DNA of 64,000 nucleotides from Dehalobacter alkaniphilus (GTDB lineage Bacteria > Bacillota > Desulfitobacteriia > Desulfitobacteriales > Syntrophobotulaceae), in assembly GCA_040500365.1 (NCBI GenBank), contig CP148031.1:1550001-1614000 (forward strand), in the 5' to 3' direction. Made by a program: the position numbers and the translations under genes. Below are positions 43,704-52,271 of this stretch, in pieces. The notes under the pieces were generated by a model, which had not been told where the DNA came from, searched no databases, and saw nothing but the letters and a program-made list of their open reading frames with translations. Within the stretch, counting starts at the first letter, position 1. Each line of letters begins with the position of its first letter.

Positions 43704-44732
43704 ATGCGTGTAGAGAATTTGATTCAGGATAAGGCTTATGAATTCGGTTATGAAAAGTGTGGGATTGTCCGTATTCAGGATTTAGAAGGTTATGATAAAT
43801 GTCTAAGGGAACGTATCGATAAAGTCCCCGCCTCGAAGATGTTCTATCGGAGCCAAAGCCGTTTGACGGATCTGCAAGGGCGGTACCCCTGGGCAAAATC
43901 TGTTATCGTCGCTGTTTCTCATTTCGGACATTATAAAGCACCTGAGCAGTTAAAAGGTCATATCGCTAAACACTATCTATTTGACGGACGTGTCAATACG
44001 GAATCTAAGGAATTCAAGAGAAGCGTTGCGATGGAACAATTTCTGCAGGACCTGGGACTCAAAACAGCCTCAAACCGGAATTTTGGCATCGTCGGATTGC
44101 GCTGGGCGGCCATGAAGGCCGGGCTTGGAATCATCCGCAAAAATAATTTCTTTTATACGGAATCCGGTTCCTGGGTAGGACTAGAAGCGTGGATTACCGA
44201 CAGGGATATGGAACTGGTTGAATCAACCAATTTACCGATTTGTCCTGAAGGCTGCTCCAATTGTATCAAAGCCTGCCCCACCTGTTCTCTTTCATCGCCT
44301 TATACAATGAATCCGCTCAGCTGTGTCTCCTTTCTTACCACTTTTGGCGGCCGTGATTTGGCAAACGATCCTCTCGGCAAGAGTATTGGAACCTGGATCT
44401 ACGGGTGCGATGCCTGCCAGGACGCATGCCCGATGAACAGTGGCAAATGGACGGAGAAGGATGAATTCCCCGGTGTCTTAGAAATATCGCTTTGTCTTAC
44501 ACCAGAAAATATAATGAAAATGGAAGAAGAATTTTATAAGCATAACATACAGCCAAAATTCTTTTACCTTTCTCCGGACGAATTATGGAAATGGAAAGTA
44601 AACGTATTGAATTTCATGCGGAATAATTATCAGGAAAGCTACAAGCAATATATCTTGGAGGCATGCAATAATGAAAATGAAAAGATTCGCGATATAGCAC
44701 AGATGATCTGCAAAGATATCTTCAATAGATAA
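43704..44732 (+). CDS. QueG-like double 4Fe-4S, cobalamin-dependent-type protein
   Basis: 342 residues. The C-terminal half has CPEGCSNCIKACPT (about 185-198) and GCDACQDACPMN (about 239-250), which with one more cysteine (SCVSFLTTF) match the two-cluster domain of epoxyqueuosine reductase. QueG is related to reductive dehalogenases and uses cobalamin. The first part is less conserved and the usual HEAT-repeat tail is short, so a role other than queuosine synthesis is plausible. The pairing with a MarR regulator also points to induced, substrate-specific use. GGAGAG precedes ATG 43704. Confidence 0.7.
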   Translation: MRVENLIQDKAYEFGYEKCGIVRIQDLEGYDKCLRERIDKVPASKMFYRSQSRLTDLQGRYPWAKSVIVAVSHFGHYKAPEQLKGHIAKHYLFDGRVNTESKEFKRSVAMEQFLQDLGLKTASNRNFGIVGLRWAAMKAGLGIIRKNNFFYTESGSWVGLEAWITDRDMELVESTNLPICPEGCSNCIKACPTCSLSSPYTMNPLSCVSFLTTFGGRDLANDPLGKSIGTWIYGCDACQDACPMNSGKWTEKDEFPGVLEISLCLTPENIMKMEEEFYKHNIQPKFFYLSPDELWKWKVNVLNFMRNNYQESYKQYILEACNNENEKIRDIAQMICKDIFNR

Positions 44733-44775
44733 TCAATTAAACGGGCTTAAACAAAGAGAATAAGGAAGACCAATG

Positions 44776-44822
44776 CAAAGAGACTGTAACGATGGTTGAA
44801 ATCGTTACGGTCTTTTGATTTT
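44776..44822 (+). terminator. Rho-independent terminator
   Basis: AAAGAGACTGTAACGAT pairs with ATCGTTACGGTCTTTT, followed by GATTTTGGG. Confidence 0.8.
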
Positions 44823-45258
44823 GGGAAAACACCTTAAAGCCATTGCCAATTGCTTCACTTTGCGAAAAGTAAGATTTAGTTAAGCTTTATTAGCCTTATA
44901 AGGCCTTTACTTTTCTTTTCGGCTACTGTCCTTCCAAAAATATTCTGGGCTTCACAGGGCAAATACTCAAATAGACCTCTAGTTGAGGTTGAGAGGCAAT
45001 AATACTATAGCAAGTGGACTAAATTTTCAGACTTTTGGGGGGATTGCCTTTGCCGCCCGGTCCGATGATTTGAAAAGCTGTGATTATTTGTTATTTGTTC
45101 TTTTCAATATTTAGAAGGTAAAGAGAATAAATATAAAGGAAATTAAGGGATAATGTGGAATTAACGTTAAGAAATGGGTCTAAGATCAGTGATATTTATT
45201 TATATAATGTCCGTAATGATAGTCGACTTTTTGATGATTGATTACACTTAAAGGAAAT
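44823..45258. other. Gene-free region at the left edge of the cassette array
   Basis: About 440 bases with no convincing gene on either strand. An imperfect inverted repeat with arms GCGAAAAGTAAG (from about 44862) and CTTTACTTTTC (from about 44906) is seen. No tyrosine recombinase motif (the R..H.R..Y residues or the extra integron helix) could be found in any frame here, so there is no visible intI. Confidence 0.5.
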
Positions 45259-45326
45259 ATTCCCGAACCATGTTCGGAAATACCACCAAATATAGATATA
45301 ATACGAAACTAGTTCGGAAAAAAACG
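45259..45326 (+). promoter_or_regulatory. attI-like site with embedded promoter (candidate Pc)
   Basis: Two direct repeats GTTCGGAAA (45272-45280 and 45312-45320) lie just before the first cassette boundary GTTCTACG (45326). TTCGGA (45273-45278), an 18-base spacer and a perfect TATAAT (45297-45302) could drive transcription into the cassettes. The region lacks the two complementary arms of an attC of the type seen downstream. This position matches that of attI and Pc in integrons, but the assignment is inference because no integrase gene is present. Confidence 0.4.
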
Positions 45327-45451
45327 TTCTACGACATATCGTGCAAAGGCCGCGCCATCCTTGGCGCGGACGAAAGGAATTTGTAGTATTTCTTTGCAGT
45401 AGTAGGATTATGTGCAATTACACATTCTTAATAAATATATAAAAGGAGAGT

Positions 45452-45637
45452 TTGATAAAGGTTATATGGGTTAGAAGTAATGGAAAAATGATAGGTGCAA
45501 AAGAAGATGACGGTTTGGATATCGTAAACAGGTATTTAGAAGAAGGCTGGAAAGTTAAGCATATATCTGCATGTGCTTTAGGCGAAAGCATAAACACAGG
45601 ACAGGCATATATTGTTATTGAAAAAGATGTTGATTAG
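45452..45637 (+). CDS. Cassette C1 protein, 61 aa, unknown
   Basis: 61 residues beginning MIKVIWVRSNGKMIGAKEDD, with WKVKHISACALGES and a C-terminal strand YIVIEKD. The alternating pattern suggests a small alpha-beta domain similar in look to DUF4177-type proteins, but I cannot assign it. TTG 45452 follows AAAAGGAG closely. It is the only gene of cassette C1, whose net length without the intron is about 500 bases. Confidence 0.55.
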   Translation: MIKVIWVRSNGKMIGAKEDDGLDIVNRYLEEGWKVKHISACALGESINTGQAYIVIEKDVD

Positions 45638-45743
45638 TGTAATTTTTAAATATTAATGTGCATCATTCTAATTTTGCGCATTAGAGGCATTACGGGTGAA
45701 TTCAAGGCAGCGCCGTCCGTGGCGCTGCCTGAGTCTGAGGGGC

Positions 45744-47647
45744 GTGCCCAGCTAAGCACGCATTATCTAACTGGTGGAAGTCCAGTCGGGGTAAGTGCCA
45801 AGGCGCCCCGTAGCTAGGATGCCTGCGTAGAGAGAAATCTGTGCGTAGAGGCGCATCGACAGAAGTACCTTTCAATGAAAGGGCGAGCAAGTCACCAGAC
45901 CGTAACATCAAGTGAATCTTGCCGCGTCGTCAATCAGGCCTCGCAAGGGGAAAAAGAGGAGCCGAGTCTCGCCCTCATGGACGAAGGCCATGGAAGATGC
46001 AAAGAACTTGGAGCAGCATCGAAGAACCTCTCGGCGTAGAGAGAGCGGTATGGTAACAAAGATAATGCAGTGAACTGGGGAGACCCTACTCTGCACAAGG
46101 GAACTTGTAAAGAGAGAACCTATAAGCCAAAAGGTGAAATGGTAATTTGCAGGAAGGGAGTCGGAGGAGGCCATAGTACCCAGGAACAGCAGGACAACAC
46201 AACCTGCTGGAGGGAAGGGCCTCTGCTTTGTTCAAGCAATTCGAGGAGGTAAGAATAGTGAATGCCGTAAGGCTAACTACACCCAAAGAAAAAGTTCAAG
46301 AACTCCAAGAAAAGCTAGGTTATGCAGCCAAGGAGAGCAAGAAAAGAAGATTTCACGCACTGTATGACAAGGTTTACCGGTGGGATGTACTGGAAGAAGC
46401 ATGGCGTAAAGTAAGAGCCAACAAAGGAGCAGCCGGCATCGACAAGCAGACATTAAGTGACATCGAAGAAATGGGAGTAGAGAAATTTCTCCTAACATGC
46501 CAGCGCAGCCTAAAAGAAAACAACTATCGACCTATGCCGGTACGCAGACAGTATATTCCCAAGAAAGACGGAAAAATGAGACCCTTAGGAATCCCAGTCA
46601 TCCGAGACAGAGTCATTCAGATGGCGGTCAAACTGGTAATCGAGCCAATCTTTGAAGCAGATTTCCACGAATCATCCTACGGCTTTAGGCCAAAACGCAG
46701 TGCCAAACAAGCCCTAGACCGAGTGAGAAAAGCCTGTAACCGTAAAGGTAACTGGGTATGCGACGTTGATATCCAGTCTTACTTTGACAACATTAACCAG
46801 GAAAAACTGATGAAGCTAGTCGAGATGCGGATCAGCGATAAGAAAGTATTGAAACTCATAAGGAAATGGTTTAAGGCAGGCGTTATGGAAGAAGGGGTAA
46901 TTACCCGAACAGACATCGGAACCCCGCAAGGTGGAGTCATTTCGCCGCTATTATCCAATATCTACTTAAACGTACTTGACCTATTATGGGAAAAGCATGG
47001 TAAAGAGAGTGGAGAACTAACAAGGTACGCTGATGACTTTGTGATTATCTGCAAAACCAAAAAGGACGCAGACAAAGCAATGGTTATCGTGCAGGCCATC
47101 ATGAAAAGACTGGATTTAACCTTACATCCCACGAAAACAAGACTTGTTGGGATGTGGACCGGGGAAGAAGGCTTTGACTTTTTAGGGATGCACCATCGGA
47201 AAACCAAAGCAGAAACATCAAAAGCGCAGGTATATTACACGACTCAGCAATGGCTGAGTAAGAAGGCAGAACAACATATACGGGATGAGATTAAACAAAG
47301 ACTGGCTCCACCGTCAGCACGAATGCTCTCAGTCGAAGACCATGTAGAATATCTCAACCCCAAAATCCGTGGATGGAAGAATTATTATGCCACGCCATAC
47401 AGCCATGATAAAATGGCGAAACTGGATTGGTACGTTCTTGAGCGATTCTGCCGTTACTATACCAAGAAAACAAAAAGACGCCGCACAAGCGTATGGCGTC
47501 AAGTGGGTGCGATGTTAAAACAGCATAATCTTTTAAAACTTGCATAACCGAAAGCTCATAAATGACGAACATCGGAAAGCCGTATGAGGGAAAACCTCAC
47601 GTACGGTTTGATGAGGAGGGGCTGATAACTCAGCCTTTCACTCTACC
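45744..47647 (+). mobile_element. Group II intron 1, in the 3' flank of cassette C1
   Basis: 1904 bases. The 5' end GTGCCCAGC and a structured non-coding region of about 510 bases precede the reverse transcriptase gene. Downstream, domain V (AAAGCCGTATGAGG...CCTCACGTACGGTTT) and domain VI lead to the 3' end CTCTACC. Removing these bases joins GAGGGGC to ACGATACGTCG, which restores the same sequence seen intact before the attC of cassette C4, so the boundaries are well supported. It lies about 14 bases after the hairpin at 45706-45729, consistent with the stem-loop preference of class C introns. Confidence 0.8.
46258..47547 (+). CDS. ltrA: Group II intron reverse transcriptase/maturase 1
   Basis: About 429 residues. 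It splices the intron RNA and copies it into DNA at new sites. RT motifs are visible: KGAAGIDKQTL, MRPLGIPVIRDRV, SSYGFRPKRSAKQAL, the IGTPQGGVISPLLSN segment and the catalytic RYADDFVI. The maturase X region follows (IRGWKNYYATPYS). No HNH endonuclease domain follows, as expected for class C introns. GTG 46258 follows GAGGAGG with the right spacing. Confidence 0.9.
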   Translation: MNAVRLTTPKEKVQELQEKLGYAAKESKKRRFHALYDKVYRWDVLEEAWRKVRANKGAAGIDKQTLSDIEEMGVEKFLLTCQRSLKENNYRPMPVRRQYIPKKDGKMRPLGIPVIRDRVIQMAVKLVIEPIFEADFHESSYGFRPKRSAKQALDRVRKACNRKGNWVCDVDIQSYFDNINQEKLMKLVEMRISDKKVLKLIRKWFKAGVMEEGVITRTDIGTPQGGVISPLLSNIYLNVLDLLWEKHGKESGELTRYADDFVIICKTKKDADKAMVIVQAIMKRLDLTLHPTKTRLVGMWTGEEGFDFLGMHHRKTKAETSKAQVYYTTQQWLSKKAEQHIRDEIKQRLAPPSARMLSVEDHVEYLNPKIRGWKNYYATPYSHDKMAKLDWYVLERFCRYYTKKTKRRRTSVWRQVGAMLKQHNLLKLA

Positions 47648-47657
47648 ACGATACGTC

Positions 47658-47734
47658 GCAGAACAGCGAATTTGCAAAATCTGAGAGGATATGAATGTAA
47701 TAACCAGACTTCGCAAATTCGCAGGACGTTAGGC
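47658..47734 (+). repeat. attC site 1 (end of cassette C1)
   Basis: R'' GCAGAAC (47658-47664) and R' GTTAGGC (47728-47734). GCGAATTTGC (47666-47675) pairs perfectly with GCAAATTCGC (47713-47722). The interior holds ATCTGAGAG and ATATGAATGTAAT, shared with attC 2. The sequence just before R'' (CACGATACGTCGCAGAAC) is the inverse of the start of C1 at 45326, with two mismatches. Confidence 0.85.
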
Positions 47735-47752
47735 GACAGACCATGCGGAAGG

Positions 47753-47770
47753 CCGCGCATCCATGCGCGG
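47753..47770. repeat. Cassette-start hairpin (C2), type example
   Basis: CCGCGCA-TCC-A-TGCGCGG, 25 bases inside the cassette. Similar hairpins occur at 45350-45369 (C1), 48592-48607 (C3), 52201-52218 (C4), 52843-52861 (C5) and 55417-55434 (C6); in C7 it is cut in the loop at 58112. Stem sequences differ while pairing is kept, and most loops contain TCC (GGA on the other strand). Confidence 0.65.
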
Positions 47771-47973
47771 ATTTGGAAAGACTGTAGATGGATTTTTCAT
47801 TAATGAACACTCGTTAGATAATGTGATAATATCGTAAAAACTGATTTAAGAAATAAATGGATTTAATCATTTTTTAATTTTATACAAATCGTAGGTGCAT
47901 AAAAGAGAATTAAATATTTTATAGAATAATTAATTTAATTTTAAGGTTAAATTTATGGATGGAGGGTATTTAA

Positions 47974-48384
47974 ATGTCTAAGATAAATCGAAAAATAAGC
48001 ATTCAATGGGCAAAAAGAGGAGTTCTTATATCTGTTATAATAATTTTGATTCTTACCGTATTAGAGTTTCCACCTCCGATTGGCTTTGAAACTAGACCAC
48101 AAGGTGATGTCTCAATGTTTTGGCTAGTATTTTTTATTCTTATTTTAGTCACCGAAATAGCAACCATTCCATTGATTTTCAAACGTCCAAAACTTGGAGT
48201 AAAATTTGCCATCGTTGCAGCAGTCCTCAACATCCTCCAGATTTTCGCTGACCAACTACACCTTATGCAACCTGAGGTTGCACCCCTTGCATATTCAATA
48301 CTTGAGTATTCAGTTGGAGTGGTCGCTTTGGCACTTATTTATTTTGCCTGGAATGTAAAAGGTGATAGAGAAGAAATGAAATAG
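47974..48384 (+). CDS. Cassette C2 membrane protein, 136 aa, unknown
   Basis: 136 residues with four predicted transmembrane helices (about 15-33, 47-66, 73-92 and 103-124), and short basic loops (FKRPKLGVK). The small size and four-helix layout resemble unassigned integral membrane proteins common in integron cassettes. GGAGGGTATTTAA precedes the ATG. It is the only gene of C2 (841 bases). No function is proposed. Confidence 0.7.
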   Translation: MSKINRKISIQWAKRGVLISVIIILILTVLEFPPPIGFETRPQGDVSMFWLVFFILILVTEIATIPLIFKRPKLGVKFAIVAAVLNILQIFADQLHLMQPEVAPLAYSILEYSVGVVALALIYFAWNVKGDREEMK

Positions 48385-48498
48385 TAAAATGGTTTAGTTG
48401 AGTCGTATTATTCTTATTTATTACATCAATATAGTGCGAGGGAACGTTTAAGGGACTCCCGTCCATGGTCGTCTCTGAACTTGGGGGCATGGTCCATC

Positions 48499-48575
48499 GC
48501 CTAACAGCGAACTCCCAAAATCTGAGAGAATATGAATGTAATATGCAGACTTCGGGAGTTCGCAAGCCGTTATCG
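48499..48575 (+). repeat. attC site 2 (end of cassette C2)
   Basis: R'' GCCTAAC (48499-48505) and R' GTTATCG (48569-48575). GCGAACTCCC (48507-48516) pairs perfectly with GGGAGTTCGC (48554-48563). R'' is the exact complement of GTTAGGC at the start of the same cassette, and GCATGGTCCATCGCCTAAC continues the match for about 20 bases. Confidence 0.87.
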
Positions 48576-48684
48576 GAAAGATGAGGCAAGGCCGCAGCGT
48601 CCTGCGGCGGTTATTAACATTTAGTGTTGTTGGCTGGCAGTGAATAGAGTGTGTTGAAAAACGACAGTTGAGGAGGAAAAGGAA

Positions 48685-49983
48685 ATGAAAATGAATGAAA
48701 TAACGCATGATCCATCAGAGTATATCAGAGGGTTACAACAACTGTTAATATCAGACAAGAAGAAAATTGCATTTTTGTTTGGAGCAGGAACTTCCTTAGC
48801 AAAGAAAAATGAAACATCTTTAGTTGTTCCTGCTATTGGGAAGATGACTAAAATGATTGAAACAGAGCTAAGCAAAACGGAAAAATACAAATCTGCTATA
48901 TCCGAAATAAAACAAGAAATAGGTGAAAAAGAATTTAACATTGAAACATTTCTTTCTAACATAGAAGAGAAAAAACATATTATTGGAAATGGAATTTTAA
49001 ATGGTCTCAAATTGGGTGACTTTGATTCTTTAATAGTTGAAACAAAGAATCAAATTAGAGAAATTGTTTGTGTTCATGAGAAAATACTAGAGAAAAAAGA
49101 ACTAAGCAACCTAATACATGTTGATTTTGCAGAGTGGATTGGTCGTGCTGATAGGAAGTGTGCTGTAGAAATTTTTACAACAAATTACGACTATTTTTTA
49201 GAATTAGGTATGGAAGAGAAAAATATTCCATATTTTGATGGGTTTTCAGGGAGTTATAAGCCCTTTTTCTTTCCTGAATCAGTTGATGATTTATCCTATT
49301 TACCCAAGCAAACAAAACTTTGGAAATTACATGGCTCTTTAGGCTGGCATTTAGATAGTGATATTGACAAAAATATTGAAAAGGTTTGGAGAAGGGATTC
49401 TGATTGTCAAGATATTTTGATTTATCCATCTACGCTAAAATATGCTGATTCTAAAAAGCAACCTTATATAGCATTGATGGATAGGTTGACAAATTTTCTT
49501 AAACAACCGGATACGATCCTTATTATTTGTGGATATTCATTTGGAGACTTACATATTAACGAAAGAATTTTAACAGCATTAAAATCTAATACAGCTGCCC
49601 ACGTATATGTTTTATACTATGATATTCTTTGGAAAGATGGAAAAAGAAACGGTTATACATTATTAGAAGATTCAAATCTAGCAAAACTAGGTAAAGCAAA
49701 CGGTAAAATCTCTGTCTTAGGTTGTCGTAATGCCGTAATTGGTTGTCAGTATGGAAAATGGAGATTAAAGAGAGAACCAGATAAAGAAGATACAATTAAT
49801 GTTAATCTATATTTCGATGAAGATGGCCCGTTAAATGTTGATGATCCGAAAGAAGAAGTCAAAAAAGGAGGTCAAAATTGGACGGGAGAAGGAGAAGTGA
49901 TACTATCTGATTTTGCGAAATTTGTGACTTTTCTCCAATCCATGATCTTACAAAATAAGCCATATGGGGGACAACATGAATGA
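48685..49983 (+). CDS. SIR2-domain NADase of a SIR2-HerA defence pair (cassette C3)
   Basis: 432 residues. The SIR2 Rossmann features are FGAGTS (32-37), TTNYD (165-169), KLHGS (214-218, with the catalytic histidine at 216) and GYSFGDLHINE (283-293). This is the SIR2_2 type found in bacterial defence, which destroys NAD+ on phage sensing; it lacks the zinc cysteines of deacetylase sirtuins. The C-terminal 100 residues are acidic and unassigned. GAGGAGGAAAAGG precedes the ATG. The stop overlaps the herA-like gene by four bases. The pair matches the known SIR2-HerA anti-phage arrangement, in which the two proteins form a large complex. Confidence 0.88.
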   Translation: MKMNEITHDPSEYIRGLQQLLISDKKKIAFLFGAGTSLAKKNETSLVVPAIGKMTKMIETELSKTEKYKSAISEIKQEIGEKEFNIETFLSNIEEKKHIIGNGILNGLKLGDFDSLIVETKNQIREIVCVHEKILEKKELSNLIHVDFAEWIGRADRKCAVEIFTTNYDYFLELGMEEKNIPYFDGFSGSYKPFFFPESVDDLSYLPKQTKLWKLHGSLGWHLDSDIDKNIEKVWRRDSDCQDILIYPSTLKYADSKKQPYIALMDRLTNFLKQPDTILIICGYSFGDLHINERILTALKSNTAAHVYVLYYDILWKDGKRNGYTLLEDSNLAKLGKANGKISVLGCRNAVIGCQYGKWRLKREPDKEDTINVNLYFDEDGPLNVDDPKEEVKKGGQNWTGEGEVILSDFAKFVTFLQSMILQNKPYGGQHE

Positions 49984-51755
49984 ATGATATACAAACAGAA
50001 ATTGGAGAAATTGTCAGTGTTAGTGGAAATGTGATTACAGTTCAACTCTCTGACAATATGAAATCAAATATGCCTGTTATAGAGGGGATTGTATACCGTA
50101 TTGGGCAGATAGGATCATTCCTGAAAGTTCCTCTTGGTTATGCAAATCTTTATGGGATAGTAACGCAAATTGGTGCTGCAGCTATTCCAGATCGGATTAA
50201 GGAAGCTATTATCGAAGATTATACGCAAATGGATAATAGACAATGGCTTAATATGGTTTTAGTTGGAGAACAAATCGGTAACAAATTTGCACGAGGGGTC
50301 TCTCAATCCCCTACGACGGGCGACGCAGTTCATTTAGTAACCATTAAAGATTTAGATGTTATTTATGGTGGCTATGATGAGAAAAACTCAATTAATATTG
50401 GTAATATTAGTATCTCTGAGAGCCTAAACGCAAAACTTGATCTTGATAAACTGATCGCTCGCCACTTCGCGGTTCTTGGCTCGACAGGTAGTGGAAAATC
50501 AAACTCAGTTGGAGTAATTTTAAATGCAATTGCCAATAAGGATTATAAGAGTTGTAGAATTCTTGTTATTGACCCTCATGGTGAATATAATAGCGTTTTA
50601 AAAGGCAAAAGTAATGTCTATAAAATTAGAGCTGATAGTGAAAAGGAGCTGTATATTCCTTTTTGGGCTTTACCTTTCAATGAATTAATGAGCATCTTTT
50701 CTGGAAATCTGACTGATCAAAATCGTGATTATATAAGAACAAAAATTGTTGAATCAAAATTAGATTCCGTTGAAAAGAATGCAATCGAGATAGAAAAGGA
50801 ACTTGTTACTGCAGATTCTCCAATACCATTTAGTATTAAACAATTGTGGTTTGAATTAGATGATTTTGAGAGACAAACTTTTCAAGAAAGAGCAAATCCT
50901 GAAAAGAAGACAGCAAAAAAAATTGAAGGTAATGCGGAAAATTTAATGTCTAATGAGTATCAACCTGCAAGTGCTGGAGGGGGTGCGCCTTTCTTAAATA
51001 ATCAAGCAAAGGGAATTTTAAGTTTTCTTGATAGTGTAAGATTGAAATTGAAAGATTCGACATATAATTTCTTGTTTCAACCAGGTGATTATACGCCCAA
51101 CTTAAAGGGTGAAGTCAATAAAGATTTGAGTGATTTATTGTTTAATTGGCTTGGCAGTGAAGAACCTATTACAATTTTAGACCTATCGGGGATTCCCAGC
51201 GAAATAATGACATCAATTTCGGGGACATTATTGAAAATAATTTATGATGCTTTATTTTGGGGACAGAATCTTAAAATAGGAGGAAAAGAACAACCGTTAC
51301 TTATTGTATTAGAAGAAGCTCATAATTATCTTCAAGCCGGAGAAAAATCAATATCATCTAAGACAGTACAAACTATTGCTAAAGAAGGTAGAAAATACGG
51401 CGTTGGATTAGGCTTAGTAACACAAAGGCCTTCGGAATTAGATGAAACGGTATTAAGTCAATGTGGTACAATTATAGCTTTACGCATGAATAATTCAAAA
51501 GATAGAGGACATATTCGTGCAGCAATTCAAGATGAACTTCAAACAATGATTGATTTGTTGCCAAGTTTAAGAACTGGTGAAGGAATAATTTCGGGTGAAG
51601 GAGTTAGAATTCCCTCGAGGATTCAGTTTTACAAACTTCCCAATGCTCATAAAAGTTCAGACCCGAAAGTTTCAGAGAAATGGATGGAAGAAAAAGAACC
51701 AAAAATAGATGATTATAAAGAATTGATATCTCTTTGGAGAAATCAAAAATTATAG
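49980..51755 (+). CDS. HerA/FtsK-like ATPase of the SIR2-HerA pair (cassette C3)
   Basis: 591 residues. An N-terminal HAS-barrel-like beta domain (1-about 145, IGEIVSVSGNVITVQL) is followed by the RecA-like core with Walker A GSTGSGKSN (167-175), LVIDPHGEY (195-203), Walker B LLIVLEEAH (440-448) and the arginine-finger segment EGRKYGVGLGLVTQRPSEL (469-487). HerA hexamers usually work with a nuclease; here the partner is SIR2. The ATG overlaps the SIR2 stop (ATGA), so the subunits are made together. Confidence 0.9.
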   Translation: MNDIQTEIGEIVSVSGNVITVQLSDNMKSNMPVIEGIVYRIGQIGSFLKVPLGYANLYGIVTQIGAAAIPDRIKEAIIEDYTQMDNRQWLNMVLVGEQIGNKFARGVSQSPTTGDAVHLVTIKDLDVIYGGYDEKNSINIGNISISESLNAKLDLDKLIARHFAVLGSTGSGKSNSVGVILNAIANKDYKSCRILVIDPHGEYNSVLKGKSNVYKIRADSEKELYIPFWALPFNELMSIFSGNLTDQNRDYIRTKIVESKLDSVEKNAIEIEKELVTADSPIPFSIKQLWFELDDFERQTFQERANPEKKTAKKIEGNAENLMSNEYQPASAGGGAPFLNNQAKGILSFLDSVRLKLKDSTYNFLFQPGDYTPNLKGEVNKDLSDLLFNWLGSEEPITILDLSGIPSEIMTSISGTLLKIIYDALFWGQNLKIGGKEQPLLIVLEEAHNYLQAGEKSISSKTVQTIAKEGRKYGVGLGLVTQRPSELDETVLSQCGTIIALRMNNSKDRGHIRAAIQDELQTMIDLLPSLRTGEGIISGEGVRIPSRIQFYKLPNAHKSSDPKVSEKWMEEKEPKIDDYKELISLWRNQKL

Positions 51756-51766
51756 GGGGAAGCAAA

Positions 51767-51988
51767 ATGATAGATGTTGAAATGGTTCCTGTAAGTTCTT
51801 CTAATATAGAAAGTGTAGGTTATGATAAGGAAAATGAAATTACTTATGTTCGTTTTCTCAATGGGACACTTTATAGCTATAAAGGAGTACCTATGCATGA
51901 ATTTGAAGGCTTGTTAAATGCACCTTCAATTGGCTCTTATTTACACAGGAACTTTAAGAATATTTATCCCTATGAGAGGATAGAATAG
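51767..51988 (+). CDS. KTSC-domain protein, third gene of cassette C3
   Basis: 73 residues: MIDVEMVPVSSSNIESVGYD, then TYVRFLNGTLYSYKGVP and SIGSYLHRNFKNIYP. This matches the KTSC domain, a small fold seen alone or next to nucleic-acid enzymes and in defence islands. AGGGGGA precedes ATG 51767, 11 bases after the herA stop, so it belongs to the same transcript. Whether it takes part in the SIR2-HerA defence or is a passenger is unknown. Confidence 0.75.
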   Translation: MIDVEMVPVSSSNIESVGYDKENEITYVRFLNGTLYSYKGVPMHEFEGLLNAPSIGSYLHRNFKNIYPYERIE

Positions 51989-52062
51989 GTCTTCTTATTA
52001 TAGTTTCATAAAAAAGAGGTTTATAGAGCAGAAACCATTTTTGCCTATAGGCATTTTTAAGG

Positions 52063-52081
52063 GTGCGACGTCCTGTCGCAC
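52063..52081. repeat. Cassette-end hairpin (C3), type example
   Basis: GTGCGAC-GTCCT-GTCGCAC, 27 bases before R''. Equivalent hairpins are at 45706-45729 (C1), about 48451-48472 (C2, imperfect), 52707-52728 (C4), about 53377-53398 (C5) and about 57964-57986 (C6). The stems vary and the loops again contain RTCC. Confidence 0.6.
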
Positions 52082-52107
52082 TCTGGCTTCGGGGGGCCTC
52101 ATCCATC

Positions 52108-52183
52108 CGATAACACGGTATTACCGTAACTTTGCAAAGATGCATGTTATTAGGACACTACGGTAATACCGGGCACGTTCTAC
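52108..52183 (+). repeat. attC site 3 (end of cassette C3)
   Basis: R'' CGATAAC (52108-52114) and R' GTTCTAC (52177-52183). CGGTATTACCGTA (52116-52128) pairs perfectly with TACGGTAATACCG (52159-52171). TCCGATAAC is the complement of GTTATCGGA at the start of C3, 3.6 kb upstream. Confidence 0.88.
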
Positions 52184-52271
52184 GACATATCGTGCAAAAA
52201 CGCGCCATCCATGGCGCGGTGAAGACTGGGTAATTATTTTCAAATCAAGCAAATCAATGAGGAGCGGTTAA

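Noticed and set aside
45196..45417. Possible integrase remnant at the left edge of the array (73-aa minus-strand frame)
   Set aside because: The translation has no tyrosine recombinase motif and overlaps the attI-like repeats; it looks like a chance frame.
46070..46252. Short plus-strand frames inside the intron 5' regions
   Set aside because: They lie in the structured RNA domains of the group II introns, not in a coding region.
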